DNA of 64,000 bases from the NCBI GenBank assembly GCA_016165875.1, contig JABBOT010000012.1, positions 12,274,984 to 12,338,983 of the forward strand. The letters run 5' to 3'. The notes beneath the pieces were generated by a model. That model was not told the origin of the DNA and ran no database searches. It saw nothing but the letters and a program-made list of their open reading frames with translations. The translations under genes and the position numbers were made by a program. Below, one piece after another: positions 49,301 to 60,400 of this stretch. Each line of letters starts with the position of its first letter. The first letter of the stretch is position 1. The stretch is from Acanthopleura granulata. Lineage: Eukaryota > Mollusca > Polyplacophora > Chitonida > Chitonidae.

Positions 49301-51233
49301 ATTTCTTTTAATCTTGGCAGATAACCATGACATTATTTCTGTAAAGGTTTATGAACTGGAAGCACCAGAAAGTCAAGTAAGTGTTGTGCCAAGCAAGTTT
49401 TTGGTTACAGTGCATGGAAAAATTTTGATAAGTTTACTCTCTACAGGCAAATGAATGTCATAAAACATAACTCTTGGTTCTGAAACTTACATTTCTTCTG
49501 TAGGAAATCATCCTACCCATCAAACAAGACTCAAAACACCTTTCAAAGATTAATTGAACACTCAGAGTGAGGCAAAAGGAGCAACAGAGAAATTTTCAGC
49601 CATTTACAGAAAATGTGTCCACATTAGCCATGTTATTCTAAAGCAAACTAAATTCCTTGGTTTAATTTGCTTCTCTTACACATGAATCACTTTGTAGAAC
49701 AAGTTTGATTATGTCATCCAAAGTAACTATTTTGATATCCTCATTTCATTGTCGACTCATGTCTTTTGTTATTGGAAATTGTGACTTTGGGGAAGCATAT
49801 TCATTAGTCTTTCCAAGGTAAAAAGTTTAGTTATTCTTTCAAAGCTTTCTGTCAAAGAAAGAGAAATAACAAACACATAATACGTTTGATAATCCCATAA
49901 ACTGACTCATGTGGTACAATAAATTACAAACTTTCTGGTAAATGTATACTAGGCCATATTTCTCTTTTATTATATTTTCACAGAAAGATGACCCAACAGA
50001 TTATACTAAAATTTTACCATCTGCTCAAAATACTGAACCTGCAAGGGGTAAGTTGTCTGCGTTTTCAAGCACATGGCTTTTTATTTTCAAAGATCTTATA
50101 AAAGAAAAAGATGATTGAAAAATTCAATTTTCATTACATTTCTTAAATAAGATGTGGTTAAAAAGTGATGGTGACTTGGAAATGAAAGTATTTAGGGCAT
50201 TAATCTTAAATGCCATGTATTTGAGTAGGGACTGGTCTTACATGGAGATAGATGGAAATTTCTTGTCCACAGCCCAGGCTGTTGGTTAACTCAGTGGCAA
50301 TCTAGCCACCTCTGCACATAAAACTGACCGCAGTTGTAGAAGTGAAACATTCCAGAGGATGGTACAGTCCGCTCAGTATGTATGACTCCATAAACCGGAC
50401 AAACACACGTTGCTGTTTGGGGCACGCTTTCACAAAACTTTGTAAATTTGTTGCATTTCCTGTGACTTTTCGCATAAATCACATCACCTTGTGGCACTAT
50501 AACCTTGATCTAATCTCCTAATCTTTTAGGAGAAAATTTACCCAAAAAGTGACTTGGGAAGTTTTGTGAAAGTGTCCCCAGTAGTTAAATCAAGTCTGTT
50601 CAACCACAATCAAAGAAAAAAATACAACTAGCCTCATGAATTTTGCATGTAGAACCAAAATCTTTAACCAACAGGAAGTTTCTCTGTAGAAAAGGATTAT
50701 GTGAATCACCAAGTGGCAATATCATCGTCTTACCATGGCCAGAGTTTCTTCTAGCCAATTTCTCTTTAGAAACTCAATTGGAACACATCATAAAACCCAA
50801 TATTTTTCGTGAAAATCTGTCGAAAACTCAACGCTAAATTTGTCTAAAACTCAATGTTCCGATATTTCTCATCATGGTTAGCATGATGAGAAAGTGGCTT
50901 GAAAAAACCCTGCATGTCCTCTAGTCATCACATAGTACAAGTACTTTGTTAGAAGCATCAACACAACTGATTTTGATGACATACATTATCAGTTAGATGT
51001 GTCATATATCCACTTGTGTAATTTGTATCAAATTCATGATTTTCTGGTTTTAATATCCATAACCGTTGTGAATTATTTCAGATCGGGTGGACGATGTAAA
51101 AACAAGCTCTTTCTCCGGATGGAAGTTACTACTTCTCATTATTTTAATCATCATCGGAGTTGGAGTGTGTGGCATGGTTGGATTCATCTTGTATCAAAAC
51201 AAGCAACAGCACAATCGGAAACGATTCTATTAA
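43383..51233 (+). CDS. LMAN2: VIP36/VIPL-type L-type lectin cargo receptor, 9 exons
   Basis: Type I membrane lectin that binds high-mannose glycoproteins in the ER-Golgi pathway; invertebrates commonly have one gene for LMAN2/LMAN2L. Exons: 43383-43524, 44622-44737, 45047-45161, 46323-46405, 46954-47115, 48110-48224, 49321-49376, 49984-50047, 51082-51233 (TAA); all in phase, 334 aa. A signal peptide (SLVIFVLVLISCCPLLAG) precedes YLKREHSLVKPYQ. The lectin domain has PLWDFYGSTMVTNNFIRLTA, NWELHVHFKVHGSGKSLFGD, GFAIWYTRDR, HPYISAMVSNGTLHYDHDQD, the Cys pair in NGCESSF and WKECF, LPTGYYFGVSAATGELADNH and DIISVKVYEL. Then come a stalk, a membrane helix (WKLLLLIILIIIGVGVCGMV) and the C-terminal NRKRFY tail matching the family trafficking motif. 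An in-frame upstream ATG at 43305 would put 26 residues before the signal peptide, so 43383 is preferred. Intron 5 carries a tandem array derived from the exon 5 end. Confidence 0.96.
44468..44494. repeat. ATG/GAT trinucleotide microsatellite
   Basis: About eight to nine ATG repeats in intron 1 of the lectin gene. Confidence 0.9.
45300..45370 (+). mobile_element. SINE tail fragment, second copy
   Basis: TTGATATGGCTGAGATATTG, CCGATGTTAACCCATAATC, ATTCATAATG: the same block as 13865-13935, in intron 3 of the lectin gene. Confidence 0.5.
45575..45690 (+). mobile_element. type A SINE, 3' half
   Basis: GTGGATGGTTGTGGGATTCC, CCAGAGCTCTGCATG, CCATGGTATAAGTGAAAATA and GGCGTAAAACACCAGTCAAT with an AAATAAATAAAT tail. 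Intron 3 of the lectin gene. Confidence 0.75.
46065..46262 (+). mobile_element. tRNA-derived SINE (type D)
   Basis: Box A-like CCTAATGGTTAGAGCATCTT, then GAGGTCGGAAAATCCATGAT. The body GTGTGACTGGGTGGAGTGTC and ATGCTCCAGTGGCGACATGG ends at CCATCATATAACTGAAAAAT. A short piece of the body (AGTGTGACTGGGTGGTGTGT) recurs at about 47882. Confidence 0.6.
47087..47475 (+). repeat. 39-bp tandem array derived from the exon 5/intron 5 junction
   Basis: The exon 5 end (GGTACCATGATAATACATTA, then AAGGTAAG, from 47093) is repeated at 47171, 47210, 47248, 47326, 47365 and 47404. Spacings of 78, 39, 38, 78, 39 and 39 bp show a 39-bp unit. The GTAGACAAG block at 47151, 47306 and 47462 shows a higher-order period of about 155 bp made of four units. 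Besides the real donor at 47116, copies at about 47231, 47346 and 47386 still carry an AAAGGTAAG donor. Read-through past the real donor meets an in-frame TAG at 47131. Confidence 0.9.
48343..48371. repeat. CA-rich microsatellite
   Basis: CACACACACACACCCCCACA and further CA units in lectin intron 6. Confidence 0.9.
48553..48890 (+). mobile_element. type A SINE with internal minisatellite expansion
   Basis: The ends are type A SINE: TTTCCCCTGGGCTCTGGCT at left, and CTGGCTTGTTTCCTCCATTC, GTAATGCTAACATG and CGTGAATATGAAATATTTC at right. The short core segment GTTTCCCCxGGGCTCTGxCTGG, present once in other copies, is here repeated about ten or more times with variation (for example GGTATTTCCCTGGCCTCTAG, GGTTTCACCCTGGCCTCTGG). 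Open frames on both strands across it are by-products of the repeat. Intron 6 of the lectin gene. Confidence 0.75.
50419..50579. mobile_element. short MITE, GGGGCAC..GTGTCCCC termini
   Basis: The left end GGGGCACGCTTTCACAAAAC is the inverted complement of the right end GTTTTGTGAAAGTGTCCCC, and the interior ends also pair (TGTGACTTTT with AAAAAGTGAC). 161 bp, no coding capacity, intron 8 of the lectin gene. The termini resemble those of the 14993-15216 element. Confidence 0.75.
50735..50905 (+). repeat. interspersed repeat family R, copy 2
   Basis: TTCTTCTAGCCAATTTCTCT, TTAGAAACTCAATTGGAACA, GAAAACTCAACGCTAAATTT and GTCTAAAACTCAATGTTCC match copy 1 at 38380 block by block. Intron 8 of the lectin gene. 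Confidence 0.65.
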
Positions 51234-54200
51234 TAACAGTGATCATTAAATCATCTCTTCTTTAATCACCACAGTATCATTTTGAAGGTACAGAAAGAAA
51301 AAGGTTGCAAAAGAAATGTGAGAGTGTAGAAAGCAATGATTGTAAAATATTTTTTCAAGGTAATGTTTTTTTTTCTTCTTTAGGTTTTTGGCCTATTTGA
51401 TTACATGTAATTGAAAACTTTTTATGGCATTGCCAAGTTTTGACTTGCATACATTGTATCATTGTAATTATTAATTACATTTTTGTATTTCTGTAATTGG
51501 TTTTAATATGGTTTTGGTGCATTTCAGTTGATTTATAATTTGAATTATGTAAGCAGAATATAATAATTGTACAGTAGATGAATTTGAGATGATAACAGTA
51601 GCGATGGGCAGAATGTCAGAACTTTGATACAGTGCTGCATAAATCACCAATGATTTCATGGAATTTGTCACCAACTAATCATCCTGTTTTATGAACAGTA
51701 GTACAGAGGAGTGATGCATTTGTGAAAAATCTTGTAAAGTAAGATGAGACATAATATTGTTAATGACGATAAATTTCACATGGTATGTCACTAACTCAGT
51801 ACATGTTCAGCAAGTTCATTAGTGAAAATTCCATTACATAAAAGGTGATGTACTGTCTTGTGATACAGGTATAAAAGTAAGGTATACATGTCACAGATTT
51901 CTACCTGTATGCATAATTAGACTTTAGTGCTGGTGATCATGTTTGTTATCCTCTAGCTGAGATAATAGCCAAGTGTTTAGTTTACAATACATCTCATGGC
52001 ATTTTTATATTATATCATACAGTTTGTGACAATGATATCATCAAATATTCATGGGTACTGTAGCCTTTAATATGAGAAACGTACTCATGACAGATGTGAA
52101 ACACATGGTTACTAGTGTACAGTATATCACCATGATATGTCTGAAATATAGCTGATGTGGAATTCAACCCAGTCCTGATACATGGCTGAGTGTTTTATCA
52201 TTTTGTCAAAAATAGTGAAATGCTCATTAGCCCTGTTTCAGGGCTAGGGTTTAACTGTAATCATTCATGCATTCATGTACAATGTTACCAGTTTGAAGTA
52301 TCTGGTAAACTCTGTTGCACTCCTGTTTTTGGAGGTTAAAGAGGCACATGGCAAGGTACAATTATCTCCCCCTACCTATAAACCTGACCGCCCTCATTTG
52401 AGGGAAATGTCCAGCAGTATTGGGTTATATATATCACAAGTCAGATAAATATTACTAACATGTGTAAAATAATATATGACTTTTCAAAATTTTTGGTTAA
52501 CAAAAATGTTTCAAAAGTATGATGTTATGTTTATACTGATGTGCAAAGTATATGTGTATCCAGCAGTAGTGTTCACAATTGAAACTTTGCAGTGTTTCTG
52601 AATCACCGTAAGGACATCTCAGTTTGCCAGTATATGCACCGCAGGGACATGATTGTATTTTTGAATACTTGTACAGTTCCTGTTGTATAATGCAAATGAT
52701 GTAAAACTAGGAGGAAACGGACAGTATGTATGTACTTTAATGTTTCTCAACGTCACATCTGCTGTTTTATTGTTTCATTATTGTTCAACAATTGTCATTC
52801 CTGCTCTGCCTCATTAAGTCCTCCCAGGTCCCAACTCAAGTCTTTTCTTTCTCCAGTTTTTTTTTTGTGTGTTTGTTTGTACAGAAACTTTACCAGGCCC
52901 TGTCCCACGAAATAACTAAAGACTCAAGCTGACTACCATGATTACATATATATTTAACATGGTAATTGCAATCAGTTTGCCTTATTGTCATTATTGGTTC
53001 ATGGGACATGGCTCAGGTTCTTGTTCAGCAAAATTTGATGAAACAAAATTTTACAAATTGTATCGAATAGAATTAAGGGGAGAGTTCTAAAATCCTGTAG
53101 TTCTTCATACAAGTTAAGTACAGGCACCTAAAGTTAAATAGCCATATGTTTGAAGATTAAATAATTGGCACTGCACATTACAGAAACCTCAGTTTGGGCT
53201 TTCTGTCCTACTCATGTAGTTGACAGTGCTACTTTACATGTGAAGTTGCAATAGCAGATGGTGGTGGGATTAGGAACGTTAGTGCTAAAACTAGTGTTTT
53301 AAAACTTGTTTGACGAGGAAGTATTTCTATGGAGTTAAACCAGAAATAAATTGAAATGCTATATTTTTTTGGAAACATAAAAGGCAAATTTTGATGAAAT
53401 TGAAGCTCTCATTGTCTTTCATGGAGTACATTCGTTGATTTAGACGAAGAACTTCAAGTACTGTATTTCCCCAGAAGTTGAGCATTTTGCTTGGTTATGA
53501 TTGATTCATCCTCCTCATACAACCACTTTAAAGCTTTTTGTGACGTTTATGTAATTTATTTTCAGAGCGTTGGCATCAAAATCATGTTAAGGCCTTTCTG
53601 TTTCTGAAAGTTAAATAAAGTATTTTAACCTTTTCTTGAAATTTTTTTTTGCAACATTTAGAGTAATAAAAAAATCGGTGGTACAAATTAAAATGAAAAT
53701 GTACTTTTAAAATGCTTTATTATTGGTCAAAGGAAGGATAGTGTAGAAATGATGCATGATTTTTTTATCTTTTCCAGGGCTCTTCAGTGGGTGTATTGAT
53801 AAAAACTCTACACATTATGTGTATGAAATAATTTCATAGGATTGAAATGAATTATAATTGGTACTTGATTGTGTATACAAAATGGTGTTATGAATCCTTA
53901 ACAATTTAGCTTATTGTAGTTTGTTGTATTTTAGTTCTGCTTGATGAGAGAAATGATGCTTAATATAAAAAAGGTTAAATTATGGAACTCTATTTTGTTT
54001 AGTCTTTAAAGATTCCCAGGGTATCGTGTAACAAACTGGGTGTAAGTTATGTCTGACGTAACTGTCATGGCGACACATGCTGTAGGGATACGATACCATG
54101 GTAGTGACAATTGACGTACATGTTGAGCCTTGTTGTAAAACGACTCCTTGGACGATGGAAAGGTAGCAGCTGGAGGCTTTCTTATACTTTATATCGTCCA

Positions 54201-54410
54201 ATAATGCATAAGTTGTGAATGCATTAAGATTTCTGCAGATTTTTCATTTTCATTTGGTTAACATGATTCCAACATTTATGTATCTTTAGTCAGAGAATAA
54301 AATGCACTTACAACTATACTTTGTGGACAAATCTGCCTAGGATATTCCTGAGTAACCTCCCTTAGTAGAAGGGGGTTTTCGTTGCGTGGAGGCTTGAAAG
54401 GGTGTTTGCA
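51234..54410 (+). other. lectin gene 3' UTR and intergenic DNA before UQCC2
   Basis: No coding exon recognised after the lectin stop. AATAAA at 53614-53619 is a plausible polyadenylation signal giving a 2.4-kb 3' UTR, but nearer A/T-rich sites could be used instead. No SINE with a clear core was found in this stretch, in contrast to its neighbours. Confidence 0.4.
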
Positions 54411-54417
54411 CACGAAT

Positions 54418-54795
54418 ATGGCAGCGTCAAGATATCGTAATTTCTTACGATTATGTCAAGACTGGCCGCTGGATAAAAGCAAAATTGGAAGAGATCTTGG
54501 AGTAGTGTTGCGAGAAAAAGTCGCTCTGGCTTTCAAACACGGCGAAGCGTCAAGTGTCAACATTCAAGAGTGCGACCGAATGTACGAAAGTTTACAACGA
54601 ATTAACACGAACTATTACAAAACGAAGTATTCGCTCTCCGGGGTGAGGACGACTGGTGCTGTGGGCATCCCAGTTGAAGAGTGTCGTATGGTTGTTTCTA
54701 CAGAAGGACTTGAAGTCATACAAGAAGATGGAATGGGATTTTTTACACGACTGAAGAAGAGACTAACTGCAAAAGACGAAAGAAGTTCACAGTAG
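54418..54795 (+). CDS. UQCC2: UQCC2 complex III assembly factor, single exon
   Basis: A mitochondrial protein that works with UQCC1 in cytochrome b expression and early complex III assembly. One uninterrupted frame of 125 aa (human 126) starts at ATG 54418: MAASRYRNFLRLCQDWPLDK, then GRDLGVVLREKVALAF, ECDRMYESLQRINTNYYKTK and a C-terminal GMGFFTRLKKRL. The start is fixed by the near-identical MAASRYR beginning in vertebrates. No intron interrupts it although the mammalian gene is split, so this may be a retrocopy or reflect intron loss. No premature stop is present and no poly-A tract follows the stop. AATAAA at 55400-55405 is a candidate polyadenylation signal. Confidence 0.95.
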   Translation: MAASRYRNFLRLCQDWPLDKSKIGRDLGVVLREKVALAFKHGEASSVNIQECDRMYESLQRINTNYYKTKYSLSGVRTTGAVGIPVEECRMVVSTEGLEVIQEDGMGFFTRLKKRLTAKDERSSQ

Positions 54796-54799
54796 AATG

Positions 54800-55560
54800 A
54801 CATAGTTACATGCCTCTCAGTGTGACGTTTCTATTTTCAGTCTCCCACTTCAGTAGATATTGATCGTGTTCTTGTGGGTGTTTTGGACGGAAGAATCAAA
54901 CGATTTGAACTAACTTTTATGGAATGGTGTGATCGATGAATGTAAATAGATGTCTGGTAAAATTAGTGTGAGCTTGTCATTCGCACATACTCCGTTATCT
55001 TCAAGCCAATAGGATGAAAGTGTAGCCCTACTGCTACGTTGCAAAGACCTCCAAAAGATATATACCGTGAACTTCCGGTAATGCAGTTTAACAGAGATTT
55101 CTTATAATTAAACAGAAGAATGGAGAAAAAGACAAATGACAGTTACCCTTCAGGGTTGGGTGGAGATTTAAGCTGTTGGATATGTTGATAAATTCTACTG
55201 TTGTCTCAGTATTATGGTGTATCGGCAGTTATGTCATCAGCTTATGAATGATAATGTTTCCTGCAATAATTAACTTGATGAATGTCGTCCTGTTGTTCAG
55301 TTGACTGGTTTCTTCCTTGTTAACCATGTTAAAGACGCAGATTTCATATTTAGCATGCAGGTTCAAACAATGTCAAAAAAAAGATCACTTTTCTGCCTAA
55401 ATAAATTGTGTAAATATGTGCATAGCAGGTGAGAATTTTCATCAGTAACTTGCCAAATGTGGGTGGTTTACTACAATCACTCCAGTTTCTTCCACCCATA
55501 AATCTGATGACAAGTTTCTAAAAGTGAAAAATTCTTGAGTATGTTCCAATGGTGAATTCC
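54800..55560. other. UQCC2 downstream region
   Basis: AT-rich likely 3' UTR up to AATAAA at 55400-55405, then non-coding sequence with no recognised feature. Confidence 0.4.
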
Positions 55561-55566
55561 AGATTG

Positions 55567-55800
55567 ATTTCTTTATTTATTTGATTGGTGTTACTCAACA
55601 CCAATAATTTGCCTACATGACAGCGGACAGCATTATGGTGGCTGGAAACCCACAACCATAGGCAGGTTGCTTGCAGATCTCCCGATGTACAGCCGGAGAC
55701 AAAGCCAGCATGAGCTGAACTTCAAGTTACAGTAACAGCATTGATAAGAGGCTCTTGGCTCATTGCACTGCATTAGCATACTAGCCCCTAAAAGTTGATT
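55567..55800 (-). mobile_element. type A SINE, near full length
   Basis: CTTTATTTATTTGATTGGTG, ACAGCATTATGGTGGCTGG, CACAACCATAGGCAGGTTGC, AAAGCCAGCATGAGCTGAAC, then the complement of the tRNA-like head (TTGATAAGAGGCTCTTGGCT, CATTGCACTGCATTAGC). Confidence 0.8.
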
Positions 55801-55859
55801 AAAGACAGGTTCCCGGTATTCTTGTGAAGCTATGACATTTTCCACATTCCTCATTTTGA

Positions 55860-57990
55860 CAGCTTAATCTTCAGCAGTGAGTGATAGTGATAATGTTGTG
55901 AACTGCATGTAAATTTAAGAATAAATATGTATTTGTTATTCAACAGTCTGCAATAATACATAGTTTCTGATAGTTGAAAAGATTGCATAGATTGGTGAAA
56001 TACGGAGCGAGAACTTGTTGCAGTCAAGGTGACCATTAATTTATGACACCATCTTCAGTAGGTGGTTTATGAATGGACATCCATATCGAGTCATGCATGT
56101 TTGATCAAGCATGGAAAACAATTGCAAACACATCAACAAAGAATCACAAAAACATAAATTTCAAAAGTTTATGCCCAGTCATGGTGGCAATAAGCTTTCG
56201 ACTGCACATGTACGGGGCCTGTTAGCTAGATCACTGACCTTGCACAAAAATGTGACCCTGAAAGCTTATAACAAAAATCGTAATAAAAGGTAGCTCTCCT
56301 GATGGAGGACACTCGGCGTAAACAGCTTGAGGGACTCAAAGAAACTGGTTTGTGATAAGTATGAAGGGTGGTTTTATAGAATATAGGGAAAACTACATAC
56401 ACTTTTTTTCGGGGAAAATTCTGTTCAGGGAAATAGATAACACCTCTGAGTGTATAAATGAAGGCGAGGTACAGTGGAAAGCTCCGGACCCGGCCCACGG
56501 TTTCCTCTTTGCACTCGTAAACCTGGCCGTGCAAATATAATAATTGCATACCTGGCGACGTGCAGATGTTTCATCAGGACTCCGCCTGCAGATTCCGCCT
56601 CCCATAAAGCCCAGCTGTGATCACATGTGATTGTGAAATATTCTTCCATAAAACATGTAGAATTCAGTAGGGCCTAACAAAAATAAATTCTGGGGTTACT
56701 TAGCACAATTCTGGTGCTAGCCTTACTCGTTTGCGTGGGAAAGTCCGGCAGAAGTACATGGGAAAACATTAAAGACCGAGCTAGAAATTGTTGAACATCT
56801 GTGTACAACTTGCCATTATATATGTTTGATCCAACATCCTCAGTTTATTAATACACAAGTTGCACAGTGAACCATTTCTTCAACGACTATAGACCTTTTT
56901 GACTCATCTTGCTGCCACACATCTGCCCATATTTATCTCAATCGCACCACCAAACATATGCAAGCATGACAACCATTTAATATCCGTTTTTTAGCCAACT
57001 TTTAAGCTTCCAGGCCCTGGTTTCATGAAGTGTACTGAATGTTAAGTAGCATTTAGCTAAGTATACTTCACATCTCTACGTCATACCCTGTCATTGCAGT
57101 TACGGGACTAGTGCGCTTTCGGGACAAGAAACTATGGGGCCAGATGACCTTCACCTACACCTCTTTCACTACTCCAGATTCTTCAGGACCTATAACTTTC
57201 CAGACCTTACGAGACCTTTCAATAATTAATTTTTTTTTTTTTTTTTTTTTTTTTAGATTTCACAGGACCTTCTGCCAAGCGCATGCAGGACCTTAAACAT
57301 TTGTGGACAGATTAAACTGGATCTTAATCCAAGCGACGTTCAGCTTTCCAGATTTCGCAGAGCCTTCAATTTTTCTAGATTCCATGTTGGACCTTTATTG
57401 AGTGCATTTTACATCAGACATTTTTTTCAACTGTTCTCACTTTTGGAACTTTCTTGAAAAACAAATGTCTGCATTGAAAAAATGCCGTCAAGATTTTACA
57501 AATCTGCTTGGGCCAGAGCAACAATTTCAATCTTTGAGCCTGCAACCGCAATGCTCTATAAAGGTTTCAAGAATTGCATGAAGGCCAAACTAAAAACACC
57601 TTCCATGCTATTTTTTATAACAGCCAGTGCGCTGTGGGATATAACAGGAATATACCAATGCAAAAACAATTCCTCAGGCATCCGTGACAACGCCTTCTTG
57701 TGTTTTATACATGGTCTTTAAATGTGCTGAACACATTACTGTATGATTTTATCACCGGACATTCCAAACCATATAGGCCTGTTTAATTTTATGCATATGT
57801 CAATGTCCCAAAAATCTGCTCACGTTTCGTTTCATATATAGGCCTATGGTATGATTTCGCCCTTTCGGAATTTTCTTGCACTTCAGTCTTATGATATGTC
57901 ATTTAAAGGCACTCTGTAGATTGTTGGGCCAGAATACCTAAGACACAATTGAATGACTGATATTTTAATGTATAGAAATATATGGTCAGA
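55860..57990. other. intergenic DNA, no gene recognised
   Basis: Short open frames on both strands show no family resemblance. A run of about 25 T lies at 57231-57254. Around it (57160-57380) loosely repeated AGATT..CAGGACCTT motifs hint at an old short tandem repeat. Confidence 0.4.
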
Positions 57991-58025
57991 GGGTTTTTAA
58001 GCCTCCTTCGGAAAATATCGGAAAA

Positions 58026-58210
58026 TTGATTATTTATTTATTTATTTGATTGGTGTTTTGCGCCGTACTCAAGAATATTTCATTTATACGATGGCAGCCA
58101 GCATTATGGTGGGAGGAAACCGGGCGGAGCCCTTGGAAAACCCACGACCATCCGCATGCAGGTTGCTGGCGGACCATCCCACGTATGGCCGGAGAGGGAG
58201 CCAGCATGCG
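58026..58210 (-). mobile_element. type A SINE, well preserved core
   Basis: GATTATTTATTTATTTATTT, GATTGGTGTTTTGCGCCGTA, GGTGGGAGGAAACCGGGCGG, CCACGACCATCCGCATG, ATGGCCGGAGAGGGAGCCAG. The head is replaced at 58211 by repeat family R. Confidence 0.88.
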
Positions 58211-58335
58211 GAAAAGTGAGTTTTAGACAAATTTTGTATTGAGCTTTCACTAAATAAATTGAGTTTTTGATACATTGGTGACAAAAATGCTGAGTATTCA
58301 GATTTGTTCAAAGTGAGTTTCTGAAACGAAATTGG
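58211..58335 (-). repeat. interspersed repeat family R, copy 3 (reversed)
   Basis: GTGAGTTTTAGACAAATTTT, TAAATTGAGTTTTTGATACA, TTGGTGACAAAAATG and AAAGTGAGTTTCTG are the complement of the blocks at 38380-38565. It is sandwiched between two SINEs. Confidence 0.65.
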
Positions 58336-58336
58336 A

Positions 58337-58505
58337 CCGCCTCGGTGGACTGGCAGTTAGAGCGTCCGCCTCGTAAGATCCGGGATCAATTCCGGGTCGG
58401 GTCATACCAAAGACTTTATAAACGGTACTTGTCGCTGCTTGGCTCGGTGCTCAGATCCATACGAATCTCTTCACTGTATAAGAACCGGATATTTTAAATA
58501 AGAGA
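58337..58505 (+). mobile_element. tRNA-derived SINE (type F)
   Basis: Clear pol III head: CTCGGTGGACTGGCAGTTAG, AGCGTCCGCC (box A) and GGGATCAATTCCGGGTCGGG (box B). The body is ACGGTACTTGTCGCTGCTTG and ACTGTATAAGAACCGGATAT. The head is tRNA-like but joined to a SINE body, so it is not called as a tRNA gene. Confidence 0.75.
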
Positions 58506-59481
58506 AAGAACTGAACCTACATAGCTAGGTCATTTTAGAATTGGTCGCCATGGGAAATTAACGAGAGATTTGGAAGAAACAGGAGTATATATCAACCGTC
58601 TCAACCAAATATATTTGATATTTGAAGGTCCTATGTATACGTATTTGACTTGGCTTCTGTTGGGCGTCGTCTGAATGAACACTTTACAGTTGGTTACCAT
58701 AAAAACCGGCTCTCATATACACGACGTGTCCTTTAAAAGTATAGTATACTATAAAACAACTACATTGCCTGTTGGAGAGTAGAACATCGTGATTTGACGG
58801 CTCTCGTCACGCAGCTTGTAGTCGCGCTGTCCATTTCCACCGTTGAGCATGATGTCTTATTTTTCCCCATGACAATGAATTGTTTGGCAGAAATTATGCG
58901 AATGAATTACGCAACGCATATCATAACTTGGAAGACATGTACAAGAATAATAAAATGTTCAACGGAGTCCATGTATGCACAGTACGTTTATGCAAGGAAT
59001 CAACATCCTACACAGATCAACCAATGGAACCATTTTAAACCTGTATGTGTATATATATATATGCCTGTATATACTGAGAAATGGCGGCGACAGGGTGCAT
59101 GAACTCATACTTTCTTAATACTGCGATGTTATATATATAACTTCAACGATATTCTTATTTATCAAGTGCTCTCTTGACTTGTATCAAATTCCGCACCATA
59201 TATGTTAAAACTTTTGTGTTCTATCATTACGTCACAACCTGCAAACACCCAGTGTCGCGTGAAGCGTAATTATTCAGTGTTGTCCCTCGTGTTTCACTGT
59301 GTTTAATATGTTGTTTCATGATAACACCGAGACAATGTCGACATTTTAACTTTTGCGTCTTAAGAGTATATAACTTTGATCAACACGTGTTCCCCCAAAA
59401 TATAATATATCCCAGTCGACGAGGGACAATGGGCCACCAACTTGGAATTATAAGCTCTTTTAACCTGTAGGACGCAGTTTG

Positions 59482-59815
59482 ATTGATTGTTTATTTGATT
59501 GGTACCATATGTCTTTTTCAACAACATTTCGGTTATATCTCGATGATGTCTCCAAGATTGTAGCAGGCCCAGTCCAGTGTGGACATATTTATATAGTGCT
59601 GGCTTATCACTTGAATGCCATTCCGAAGACACCAAACACAAAGCTGCACCCTCGCCCGTCCAGTGATAAATACCGACACAGGGCCGACAATTACTTAACC
59701 TATTCCTCCTATGGCTGGTAAAATCTCAGGTAAAACTCAACTCGGGTTTGAACCCCGGATCTACGACAGATGCTCTATTCACTATAGTGTGCCACAGCGG
59801 CCGGTCTTCTTCCAG
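59482..59815 (-). mobile_element. tRNA-derived SINE (type B), minus strand
   Basis: The tail side TGTTTATTTGATTGGT resembles type A tails, but the body is different (GATGTCTCCAAGATTGTAGC, TATAGTGCTGGCTTATCACT, AAATACCGACACAGGGCCGA). The head reads, as complement, CGGGTTTGAACCCCGGATCT (box B) and TGTGCCACAGCGGCCGG (box A side). A shared tail on two bodies suggests a common LINE partner. Confidence 0.65.
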
Positions 59816-59924
59816 GTAACCAACAAAATAATAAATGTGACAACAAGTCTGTGGCCATGATATATTTGTATACAACTCAATTACATTAATATCATAATAA
59901 TAAAAAGACGTGCTGTACAGGGGT

Positions 59925-60170
59925 TTCCGTGGCCGAGTGACAATGACTGATGACTGCTTGTACGGCTATAAATCTACATTTATGCAATTGAATTCGGAGC
60001 GCAGCTAAATCAGAGGGCAAAGAGGCGCACTATGTTTCTGCCGCTGTAATTTCAACTCTAGCTCAGGAAAGTCTGCCAGCACCCTGCGTTTTTGACGGCC
60101 AGAGAAACCGTTTTCTTCCACCATATATGCAGGCCGCCGTTGTATGTAGGTGAAATAATCTGAAATACTG
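59925..60170 (+). mobile_element. SINE-like element (type G) joined to a type A-like 3' part
   Basis: TTTCCGTGGCCGAGTGACAA, then GACTGCTTGTACGGCTATAA, ATCTACATTTATGCAATTG and TTCGGAGCGCAGC form a head block repeated at 60305-60400. It is followed by GTCTGCCAGCACCCTGCG and CAGGCCGCCGTTGTATGTAG, reminiscent of a decayed plus-strand type A core. Confidence 0.5.
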
Positions 60171-60304
60171 CGATAAACTCCAAACGGATGTATAAATAAG
60201 ATAAATTACCTATTATATGCAATCTGATTATATCTATATAGAAGCTTTATAACGCACCATACAGCTAAATGTATCACGTATACGGTTCGCGTCACCTGTG
60301 CGTC

Positions 60305-60400
60305 TGTCATGATGACAATGGCTGACGATTGCATGTATGGCTATATATCTAGATTTATGCGATTGGTTTCGGATCAAGAGCTCGCACCTGATTAGCTCTG
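60305..60400 (+). mobile_element. SINE-like element type G, second copy
   Basis: GATGACAATGGCTGACGATT, GCATGTATGGCTATATATCT and AGATTTATGCGATTGG parallel the block at 59935-60010. Direct repeat spacing is about 370 bp. Confidence 0.5.

Noticed and set aside
57482..57721. Plus-strand open frame of 79 codons
   Set aside because: Peptide resembles no family I know and has no splice or start context; left as non-coding.
58337..58410. Possible tRNA gene
   Set aside because: Good box A and B, but it continues directly into a SINE body and the acceptor stem is not convincing; called as SINE head.
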